Shown here one piece after another: positions 38,474 to 44,730 of a DNA stretch of 52,994 nt. The position numbers were made by a program, and so were the translations under genes. Under the pieces are notes generated by a model that was not told the origin of the DNA, ran no database searches, and was given only the letters and a program-made list of their open reading frames with translations. Numbering within the stretch: position 1 is the first letter of the stretch; the number at the start of each line of letters is the position of its first letter. The stretch spans positions 1-52,994 of the forward strand of contig JAAENB010000039.1 in NCBI GenBank assembly GCA_024224995.1. The letters run 5' to 3'. This DNA comes from a bacterium (GTDB taxonomy: Bacteria > Spirochaetota > UBA4802 > UBA5550).

Positions 38474-39238
38474 TTATCTCCTTTTCAGGTTTTGTAAGGT
38501 AAACTTTCTAGCCGGAATAGCGACATTGAATCTAGCTTTTTTGATTACCATCATGGTGTAGCGGTTTCTCTTCTTAACGGTCTTCATAACCATTTTAGTA
38601 GGAATGACCCTGTCGTGCATTTTTTTGAACCTGCTGTAGGTCATAACTTTTTTAAGAACACCGCGTTCATTATAGAACTCTTCTTTAACCGGAAGTATGT
38701 CTTTAACCCTGGCGTAGTATGTTATTTTACCCCAGACAACAGCGGCGCCCGGTTTTGGCGTGAGTTCCACTTTGTAGCACAAATTGCCTCTCACAGCCAC
38801 CTTACCCACCAGGTTATGGGTATAGTCTTCTATCTTACTTGATTCTTTCACAATGTCGTCATTGGAAAAATCCGAACCCATCCAGGACTGCAGCATCATG
38901 GAAGGAGATATTTTAATAACCTTTGACAGTTTTGGAACATAGTGCCGCATGGTTTTATTTATCAAAAGAAAACGGTTTCCCGCGTCTTTTTTAGGAGCAG
39001 TAATTTCCGTAAAGGTCTTCTTTTGTTTCCTGCTTTCCCAGGTCTTCATTTTCATGGTTCTTTTCCATCTCCTGGTTTTGATGGTAATGGAATACAAAGC
39101 GATCTGGGTATTGCCTCTCATGGCGTCTTCCGACTTTTTAACAATCTCTTTACCGGTGAGCGCGAAACTCGCACCCTGGCTTACAAATAAAAAAACCAGG
39201 CCAAATGCTATCACACTTAAAAATCTTTTTGGTCTCAT
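38474..39238 (-). CDS. LolA-like outer-membrane lipoprotein-sorting protein
   Basis: The signal peptide (RFLSVIAFGLVFLFVSQGAS, then FA) is followed by a predicted half-barrel like that of LolA/LolB (LolA_like, PF17131 type). Segments include GKEIVKKSEDAMRGNTQIAL, KDAGNRFLLINKTMRHYVPK and WMGSDFSNDDIV, all typical of this family. Such proteins carry lipids or lipoproteins across the periplasm. It starts within the tetR stop (ATGA overlap) and is followed by two permeases and an ATPase, so it is likely the periplasmic carrier of this ABC system. Confidence 0.9.
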   Translation of the reverse strand: MRPKRFLSVIAFGLVFLFVSQGASFALTGKEIVKKSEDAMRGNTQIALYSITIKTRRWKRTMKMKTWESRKQKKTFTEITAPKKDAGNRFLLINKTMRHYVPKLSKVIKISPSMMLQSWMGSDFSNDDIVKESSKIEDYTHNLVGKVAVRGNLCYKVELTPKPGAAVVWGKITYYARVKDILPVKEEFYNERGVLKKVMTYSRFKKMHDRVIPTKMVMKTVKKRNRYTMMVIKKARFNVAIPARKFTLQNLKRR

Positions 39239-39882
39239 TGAGATCCTCCTGAATTTAATTTCAGCTTCTTTCTTCCTTTGTCCGAAAGAAGCCCGTTGAA
39301 TAGAGTTTTGAGAAACCCCTCAATAGCGGGGATAAGTTGAAATCGCGATTTATCATATATGTAATGCAGCCCAATCCCGTCCAATGAAGCGACAAGATAG
39401 AGGGCTACGGATTCGGAATCGGTATCCGCTCTAAAAATGCCCGACTCTTTACCTTCTTCAATAATGGCGGCAGTAGCCTGCCGCATTCCTTCGAGAAAAG
39501 AATCAAAAATATTTTTCAATTCGTCTGAAGCGCCACGGATGTGAACACCCCAGATTTCCATATACACAACCATCAACATTTCAATGGAATCGATATCTCT
39601 CATGGGTTCCAGCATGAGCGCCATAAGCCGCTCCCCGGGGTCGCTTATTTCCATAAAGGTCGATTTGAGACTTTTTTCCATTTCCGTCATAAATTCCAGG
39701 GTCACCTGCGTAAGAATGTCCATTTTATTGCTGAAATATTCGTAAATAGTACCCTTGCCAATACCGGCGGCTTCGGCAATTTCCTGGATAGTGGCGTTCT
39801 CATACCCTTTTTCCGCGAAGACCTGGATAGCTTTTACCGCTATTTCTCTTCTTTTTTGGTTTTTATCCACTATCTTGGGCAT
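39235..39882 (-). CDS. TetR-family regulator of the envelope export operon
   Basis: The N-terminal HTH is typical (NATIQEIAEAAGIGKGTIYE, then YFSNKMDIL). The C-terminal ligand domain has no recognised ligand. It is the first gene of the operon and its stop overlaps the next start by 4 bases. The promoter and a 13-bp-arm palindrome sit just upstream, so it probably represses its own operon until an envelope-related ligand binds. Confidence 0.92.
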   Translation of the reverse strand: MPKIVDKNQKRREIAVKAIQVFAEKGYENATIQEIAEAAGIGKGTIYEYFSNKMDILTQVTLEFMTEMEKSLKSTFMEISDPGERLMALMLEPMRDIDSIEMLMVVYMEIWGVHIRGASDELKNIFDSFLEGMRQATAAIIEEGKESGIFRADTDSESVALYLVASLDGIGLHYIYDKSRFQLIPAIEGFLKTLFNGLLSDKGRKKLKLNSGGSQ

Positions 39883-39897
39883 TTGACATCTCCTGAT

Positions 39898-39929
39898 TTA
39901 TAAATGACCGACTATCCGGTCATTTATAA
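39898..39929. promoter_or_regulatory. palindromic operator of the tetR operon
   Basis: 13-bp perfect arms with a 6-base centre; the core half-site is AAATGACCG. The palindrome overlaps the last bases of the -10 box and covers the expected start of transcription, a classic place for TetR autorepression. Confidence 0.7.
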
Positions 39930-39956
39930 TATAACTATTCCCGACCAGGTAGTCAA
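39928..39956 (-). promoter_or_regulatory. promoter of the tetR operon
   Basis: Minus strand TTGACT (39951-39956), 17-base spacer, TATATT (39928-39933). Confidence 0.7.
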
Positions 39957-39997
39957 GAAAAAAAGTCTCAATTCGTAAAAAATTCATAAATAAACCA

Positions 39998-40438
39998 TTA
40001 TGCCGGTTTATTTGGAAAACCGGGGCAAAACTCGTTACTGCATTCTTTGCAGACCAACAGCCGTATTTCCAGAAGCGCGATGGTATTAATTGCCCAGAAA
40101 GCAATAAAAAAAACTGTATTCTGCCACAGCCAGTATTGCGGTATTCCCACTAACAGAGCCAGGGCTATTCCTGTTGCTCCAAAATCAAGAGGAGAATATT
40201 TCCCCTGCTTTCTCGGAGGAAAAATCTTCGTCAGTTTTCCCGGAAGAATATGACCACAGCCATGATCCCGGCAGGGGCATTTCGCGCAAAAGAAAAAGAT
40301 TATCAGCAGCCACGCAAGGGGCACAACAGCTCCATATACCAGCGCCAAAGTACGGGAGAAGGGAAAAATAGCCGCAACACCCACACCATTTGCAACAAAA
40401 ACCAAGAACAAACTAAATACTCCGTGAAATCGTTTCAC
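39998..40438 (-). CDS. small Cys-rich membrane protein
   Basis: A GTG start preceded by AAAGGAG 9 bases upstream. The 146-residue protein has four predicted membrane helices. A Cys/His-rich loop follows helix two (CAKCPCRDHGCGH) and a second Cys set closes the protein (CKECSNEFCPG). These could bind metal or form disulfides. The family is not recognised. It is the third gene of an operon with the winged-helix regulator and a six-helix membrane protein. Confidence 0.7.
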   Translation of the reverse strand: MKRFHGVFSLFLVFVANGVGVAAIFPFSRTLALVYGAVVPLAWLLIIFFFCAKCPCRDHGCGHILPGKLTKIFPPRKQGKYSPLDFGATGIALALLVGIPQYWLWQNTVFFIAFWAINTIALLEIRLLVCKECSNEFCPGFPNKPA

Positions 40439-40461
40439 TGTAAAAACTCCTTTAAAAAAAT

Positions 40462-40755
40462 TTAAGAGATGATCTCCTCTAAAAATTTTAAATATCGCTG
40501 AAATAACTCCTTCCCTTCTTCCGACAAAAAATAAAAAGTCTGGGCCTTGTTTCCGATTATCTCTTTTTTTTGCAAAACATATTTCGCATCCTGGAGCTTT
40601 TGCAAATGAGTATATATGGCTCCGTCGGAAGCTTCAAGTATTTTTTTAAACCGGTTAAACGACACCAGCTCTTCTTTATACATCACGGTCATCATGGAAA
40701 GCCGTGTTTTCTCAAAGAAGATATTGTCAAATTGCGTATAGAGATTTTCGGACAT
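40462..40755 (-). CDS. winged-helix transcriptional regulator (HTH_34-like)
   Basis: A longer frame from 40815 exists, but the ATG at 40755 overlaps the upstream stop (TAATG) and gives a 97-residue protein of normal size. It has one winged-helix domain (RLSMMTVMYKEELVSFNRFK, then GAIYTHLQKLQDAKYV and wing NKAQTFYFLSEEGKELF), like the small MarR/ArsR-type regulators of HTH_34/PF13601. Such regulators commonly sit beside a membrane protein of unknown function, as here. Confidence 0.85.
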   Translation of the reverse strand: MSENLYTQFDNIFFEKTRLSMMTVMYKEELVSFNRFKKILEASDGAIYTHLQKLQDAKYVLQKKEIIGNKAQTFYFLSEEGKELFQRYLKFLEEIIS

Positions 40756-41402
40756 TATTTTTTTTCCTGTTTTTCTTTTCTCCACGAATAGATACCGCCT
40801 GCTATGGAAACACATCCCAGCAGCAGACCAACAATTAAAAACTGAGTACTTATGCTCAATCCCAGAAAATAAAGAATTATTGCCGATAATACTAATAAAT
40901 AGCTATATAGATAAAAATGAGAATAGGAAATTTGAGCATAGAATATAAATACAAATGCAAACTCGATCTGGATAATAATTGGAAAATCCTTAAATCCCTG
41001 AACCTGGTAAAACATATAGATCAGGAAGCAGGAGCCCACAAATGTGCCCAGAAACCCTACCCATATCTTCAGTAACGATTTTGAAAAAAAAGGGAGTGAC
41101 TCCTTTGACATACGCCTGATCCATGCCGCAATCTCAAAAAACGCGGAACAAAGAAGCATTGGAAGCCATATTTTAAGCAAAATATCAGGAATGGAAACCT
41201 GGTAGAACCTGCCTGCCACATATTGAAGAAACGTTCCCAGCAAAATAAAACCACCCCATGCAAAAAAAGCCCAGTATTCCAGAAAAGGCTTCTCATCCAC
41301 CTGTAAAAGCAGGCCCTTTATTGTTGCCAGGTCACTGGCATATTTTTCAATCTTTTCATCAGTCTGATAACTTTCGCTACCCTGTTTTCCTTCTTCCGAC
41401 AT
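40755..41402 (-). CDS. six-helix membrane protein of unknown function
   Basis: A hydrophilic, charged N-terminus (about 35 residues) is followed by about six membrane helices (for example YWAFFAWGGFILLGTFLQYV and FLIVGLLLGCVSIAGGIYSW) and a Lys/Glu tail. No known motif is seen. It is the first gene of the operon with the winged-helix regulator, to which it is coupled by TAATG. The pair may sense and respond to a membrane or solute signal; that is inference. Confidence 0.75.
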   Translation of the reverse strand: MSEEGKQGSESYQTDEKIEKYASDLATIKGLLLQVDEKPFLEYWAFFAWGGFILLGTFLQYVAGRFYQVSIPDILLKIWLPMLLCSAFFEIAAWIRRMSKESLPFFSKSLLKIWVGFLGTFVGSCFLIYMFYQVQGFKDFPIIIQIEFAFVFIFYAQISYSHFYLYSYLLVLSAIILYFLGLSISTQFLIVGLLLGCVSIAGGIYSWRKEKQEKK

Positions 41403-41595
41403 ATCTCAATTCTCCTTAAGATCTTCCAAGCTTTGCTATATAAAGTTACTTTGCATTACAAAGCCACTTTGCACGACAAACCATTTTTGTCAAGATTTTT
41501 TTAAAAAAACTCTCTCTATTCCCAAAAGGTGAAGGGGGGAGTAATTTGAGAACAGCTGACCCCGCAGAGCGGGCCATATATAAGGTATATCAACC

Positions 41596-41715
41596 CGGAA
41601 TGTAAATTATGCCTGCCAGGAGTGATGCCTCGGCAGAACGTTCGGAACTCGCTCCGCTCAAACAGCCTCACAACCTGCCGAGGCATCACTCCTGGCAGGC
41701 ATAATTTACATTCCG
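41596..41715. repeat. long hairpin 1 (41-bp perfect arms)
   Basis: Arms 41596-41636 and 41675-41715 are perfect reverse complements over 41 bp. The 38-base loop (41637-41674) holds CGGAACTCGC, GCTCAAACAG and CCTCACAAC. The 7-base direct repeat GGTATAT at 41584-41590 and 41729-41735 brackets it and could be a target duplication, though this is short. Confidence 0.9.
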
Positions 41716-41789
41716 AATAACGTTTTTTGGTATATTAAGACAGTACCACGAAGCGGGGTGCGACCCCTGCGAGGGGAAAAAATAGGTCA

Positions 41790-41936
41790 GAAACTAAATA
41801 GTATTGCGAGCTGCATCTGGCCTGGAAGTAGTATGGGCTCTTTGGGTTGTGAGGACTGTTTGAGCAACGCGAGTTCCGCAGCAATCCAAAGAGCCCATAC
41901 TACTTCCAGGCCCGCGCACAAACACAATTTAGTTTC
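41790..41936. repeat. long hairpin 2 (27-bp perfect inner arms, 10-bp outer arms)
   Basis: Inner arms 41819-41845 and 41886-41912 are perfect over 27 bp, with an outer pair 41790-41799/41927-41936. The 40-base loop (41846-41885), read in reverse complement, matches the loop of hairpin 1 (CGGAACTCGC, GCTCAAACAG, CCTCACAAC in the same order). The stems of the two hairpins are unrelated. Confidence 0.9.
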
Positions 41937-41971
41937 TTCGCGGCGCGCAAGCGCCGCGCTGCCTCTTTTAC

Positions 41972-41999
41972 TTGACAATCCTCAAAGAAGCGATAAATT
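41972..41999 (+). promoter_or_regulatory. promoter of the second tetR gene, probable leaderless start
   Basis: TTGACA (41972-41977), 16-base spacer, TAAATT (41994-41999). The ATG at 42006 is only 7 bases beyond the -10 box and has no clear ribosome site, so transcription probably begins at or near the start codon. Confidence 0.55.
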
Positions 42000-42005
42000 A
42001 CGCTT
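41988..42005. promoter_or_regulatory. candidate operator of the second tetR gene
   Basis: AAGCG and CGCTT half-sites 8 bases apart surround the -10 box and abut the start codon. The position suits autorepression, but the arms are only 5 bp. Confidence 0.35.
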
Positions 42006-42599
42006 ATGTCACCAAAAAGCTCCGAACAATTTGAACAACAGCGCCTTGCCGCTAAAGAGAAGATACTGAACAGTGCCCTTGAGCTCTTTGCAGATAAAGG
42101 GTTTCATGCCACAAAAATGGCCGATATTGCCAAAAAAGCCGGGGTTGCTACAGGACTATCATACCATTATTTTAAGAATAAAGATGATATTCTCAAAGAA
42201 ATTATCGAAAAAAGCCGGGAGATGCACCAACATCTCCCGGATCTTCAAAATCCGGATTTTTTGGACCGGTTTACGATTCACGAAGCGGTTGCCGCTTTCT
42301 TTAATATGCTAGAATCAAATGACAATTTTATGCGGCTTTTTTTATCATTAATACATCAGCCTAACGTCTTCGACTCATCCGCCGCTCTTCACAATATTTT
42401 TGGCGGTTTACGCGAGATTATGACCGCTTTTTTAAAAAAATCAAATGTCAAAGACCCCGAATCGGAAGCCATGCTTTTCTCTTCCCTTCTGAGCGGTCTG
42501 GCATTCAACTACCTTCTCGACAAAAATTCATTTAATATTGAAGTGATCAAAAAACTCATTATTGAACGATATGAAACCATCTGCAAACAGGGTTCTTGA
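42006..42599 (+). CDS. TetR-family regulator
   Basis: The N-terminal HTH is clear (ATKMADIAKKAGVATGLSYH, then YFKNKDDILKEI), with a Lys/Gln-rich N-terminus and a ligand-binding C-terminal half of unknown specificity. The promoter and a small palindrome sit right on the start codon. The next gene, a MACPF-like exported protein, has a palindrome across its own -10 box, so it is a possible target. It is flanked upstream by two long hairpins. Confidence 0.9.
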   Translation: MSPKSSEQFEQQRLAAKEKILNSALELFADKGFHATKMADIAKKAGVATGLSYHYFKNKDDILKEIIEKSREMHQHLPDLQNPDFLDRFTIHEAVAAFFNMLESNDNFMRLFLSLIHQPNVFDSSAALHNIFGGLREIMTAFLKKSNVKDPESEAMLFSSLLSGLAFNYLLDKNSFNIEVIKKLIIERYETICKQGS

Positions 42600-42661
42600 G
42601 CCAGCCCCCACCCTGAATTAAAAAAATATTCAAAAAAAGTAACTAAAAAAGCGAAAAGTTC

Positions 42662-42690
42662 TTGGTTTATAATAAAGATCTTGCTATAAT
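42662..42690 (+). promoter_or_regulatory. promoter of the MACPF-like gene
   Basis: TTGGTT, 17-base spacer, consensus TATAAT (42685-42690), with the start codon 33 bases further on. Confidence 0.6.
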
Positions 42691-42695
42691 AGCAA
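42681..42695. promoter_or_regulatory. palindrome over the -10 box
   Basis: TTGCTAT-A-ATAGCAA, a perfect 15-base palindrome that contains the TATAAT box. A repressor here would block RNA polymerase; the adjacent TetR is a candidate, by position only. Confidence 0.45.
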
Positions 42696-42723
42696 AAAAT
42701 AATGTATGTGAAGGGGTATCGGC

Positions 42724-44127
42724 ATGAGAATTTCTAAACAGGGAAGTCTAATATGTATACTATTACTCATGATCTTAATGATCGGAGTCTCCATTATAGC
42801 CGGCCCAACAATTATCCGGGATGCCAGGATTAAAGATATTGCGCTAACTCCGGCCCTGGGAAGAGGGTATACAATATCCACAAACACCTTTCAATCACAA
42901 TGTATGAAAGATATTGTTACTACCGAACCTTCTTATGACTTCAGGTACGAATTTGAAGCAGTTGAAGAAAATTCATCATCCGTTGTCGGCAAAAGCTCGG
43001 CCCTGTTATTCAAGGAATTCGGAATTGATACCTCAGATGGAGATGATGATGTTGTTCTCATGGGAAAAGTAAAAGTTTTCAAGCAGCATATTCTGGTTAC
43101 CATCGATATTGACACCTACTATGCTTCTGTTGATGAAACCAAGTCAAAAATCGGTGATTCTGCCGCGAATCTTTTAAAAAGCAATGATATTCCGGGATTT
43201 TTTAACAGCTGCGGCTCCTACTATGTTAAAACATTGGGAAGAAATGCCAAATTTGTTTCAGTATTTACGTATGTTGATAAAACCGAAGAAGGCGATGAAC
43301 AATTTGAGGACCAGCTGAAGCAGCAGCTCCAGGGATTCGGGAAAAAGGCCGGCGGAGGAGGCTCTGGCTTTGCCGCATCTGCGTCGAGTAAAAAGCTGAG
43401 TATCTCTTCAAGAGCTCTTGGCCTTGGCAAATCCGAAAAAGCTTCTCTTATTTCATATGACATTGAAACCTTTAAAACGGCCATTAAAGACGCCTTTGAC
43501 TCCATGCAAAGTGAAAAAACCGGGAAAGTGACAAGCATGGAAGTTGTCCCCTGGATTGAAAATACCGAGTTCCAGGAACTCATCAAACTTGATGAGGAAT
43601 TTGTTGATCCTGAGACCAAAAAAGCAATGCCCCTGTATAAAAAGAAATATAACCTGAATCTTAATGCCGAGCTCCTTTCGGAAATTGACCGGGCAGACAG
43701 AAATATGGTCAATATCTACTACAAGGCAAAAATGTGCAAACAAACTATAGACGCGAACTGGAAAACCAAAGGCAAATTTTATCCCGGCCTGGAGAATGCG
43801 GAAGTTATGAATAACAGGCTTCCAAACCTGAGAATTAAGCTTACAGTCCTGGATAAGGAACTTGCCGCGTCCAAAATCGAGGCGATGCGCAAAGCAGAAG
43901 AAAAATTCATAATGAAAACCGCGCAGCCCTGTATTGATAAAATGATAGAAGCCAATATGTTCGAGATAAGCTGGCGTAAAATGCCTGAATGCAAGAAGGT
44001 TCGCGGTCAACTCTCAGCAGTACTGAGTGAAACCATTGATAATTACTGCATGCCGACCCTGGTACCTCCCAAAAAGCCGAAAAAAGCAGCTCCGGCCGGC
44101 GGAGGCGCTGCAAAGCCTACTCCCTAG
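42724..44127 (+). CDS. exported MACPF-like protein
   Basis: ATG with AAGGGG upstream. A hydrophobic signal (ICILLLMILMIGVSIIAG) precedes IALTPALGRGYTISTNTF, which resembles the opening strand of bacterial MACPF/perforin domains (LGxGY). At about residue 160 comes FFNSCGSYYVKTLGRNAKFV, close to the MACPF signature (Y-G-T-H-Y, then Gly-rich strand), here with S-Y in place of T-H. A Gly/Ser-rich and Lys-rich helical stretch follows (about 205-240), then a later VVPWIENTEFQ block. The C-terminal third is helical and ends in a Lys/Pro/Ala tail. MACPF proteins oligomerise into membrane pores, but some bacterial members have other roles. The assignment is by eye and needs a structure check. Confidence 0.55.
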   Translation: MRISKQGSLICILLLMILMIGVSIIAGPTIIRDARIKDIALTPALGRGYTISTNTFQSQCMKDIVTTEPSYDFRYEFEAVEENSSSVVGKSSALLFKEFGIDTSDGDDDVVLMGKVKVFKQHILVTIDIDTYYASVDETKSKIGDSAANLLKSNDIPGFFNSCGSYYVKTLGRNAKFVSVFTYVDKTEEGDEQFEDQLKQQLQGFGKKAGGGGSGFAASASSKKLSISSRALGLGKSEKASLISYDIETFKTAIKDAFDSMQSEKTGKVTSMEVVPWIENTEFQELIKLDEEFVDPETKKAMPLYKKKYNLNLNAELLSEIDRADRNMVNIYYKAKMCKQTIDANWKTKGKFYPGLENAEVMNNRLPNLRIKLTVLDKELAASKIEAMRKAEEKFIMKTAQPCIDKMIEANMFEISWRKMPECKKVRGQLSAVLSETIDNYCMPTLVPPKKPKKAAPAGGGAAKPTP

Positions 44128-44155
44128 ATTTTGGAAGCATTATTAAGACGACAGG

Positions 44156-44185
44156 AAAGCCGCGGTTAAATTCGCGGTTTTTTTT
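44156..44185 (+). terminator. rho-independent terminator
   Basis: Stem CCGCG/CGCGG (44160-44164, 44173-44177) with an 8-base loop and eight T bases, about 30 bases after the MACPF-like gene. Confidence 0.85.
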
Positions 44186-44211
44186 ATACTACTGCATTTT
44201 AAGGAGTAATT

Positions 44212-44643
44212 ATGGGAATCGCGTCATTTGTTCTTGGTATAATATCACTGGTACTACTAACGATTTCTCTATTCACGTGTGGGGCGGTGAATCAATATAT
44301 ACAGCCAGCCGTCTTTCTTTTGGCGCTTAGCGGATTAATATTTGGTATTGTTGCCATAAAAAAGAAGGAGCAGCAGCCCGGTTTCGCAAAAGCCGGACTA
44401 ATCATGTCTATAGTGAGCATGGTCCTCTCAATAATCCTGTTCACCGCGTGTTTTCTTCTTATGGATTCGTACAAAAACAATCTGAATTTTAATAATTTTA
44501 ACGATTTTAAAAAATTGGAGGAAGACTTAAAAAAGATGGAAGAGGCGGATGATGAGGATGAGGATGAGGATGAGGAGGAAACGGATACAAAAGAGCTGGA
44601 AAAAGAGTTAGAAAAAGCACTAAAAGAATTAAACAAATTATAA
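44212..44643 (+). CDS. small membrane protein, DUF4190-like, with acidic tail
   Basis: ATG with AAGGAG 9 bases upstream, just after a terminator. Three membrane helices (ASFVLGIISLVLLTISLF; IQPAVFLLALSGLIFGIVAI; AGLIMSIVSMVLSIILF) recall DUF4190, with the family-like G-x-A-x-A-G step in PGFAKAGLIMS. The C-terminal 55 residues are Glu/Asp/Lys-rich and probably coiled coil in the cytoplasm or periplasm. The function is unknown. Confidence 0.75.
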   Translation: MGIASFVLGIISLVLLTISLFTCGAVNQYIQPAVFLLALSGLIFGIVAIKKKEQQPGFAKAGLIMSIVSMVLSIILFTACFLLMDSYKNNLNFNNFNDFKKLEEDLKKMEEADDEDEDEDEEETDTKELEKELEKALKELNKL

Positions 44644-44693
44644 TAGAACCAAATGGGTTAACTCTACAGCTCAAGAAATCAGTTAAAAAAGTA

Positions 44694-44722
44694 TTGAAAT
44701 CGCCGATGATCTGCTTTATAAT
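44694..44722 (+). promoter_or_regulatory. promoter of the kinase-LpoB-DUF2207 operon, probable leaderless start
   Basis: TTGAAA (44694-44699), 17-base spacer, consensus TATAAT (44717-44722). The ATG is at 44731, 8 bases after the box, with no ribosome site. Confidence 0.65.
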
Positions 44723-44730
44723 CCGGTAAT

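Larger units (their letters stand above)
41403..42005. other. 600-bp intergenic region rich in hairpins
   Basis: No gene is seen. It contains small GC hairpins (41561-41573 CCCGC/GCGGG; 41764-41776 CCCC/GGGG; 41939-41958 CGCGGCGC/GCGCCGCG with loop GCAA) and two long hairpins at 41596-41715 and 41790-41936. The GC-rich parts contrast with the AT-rich neighbouring intergenic DNA and look inserted. Confidence 0.8.
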
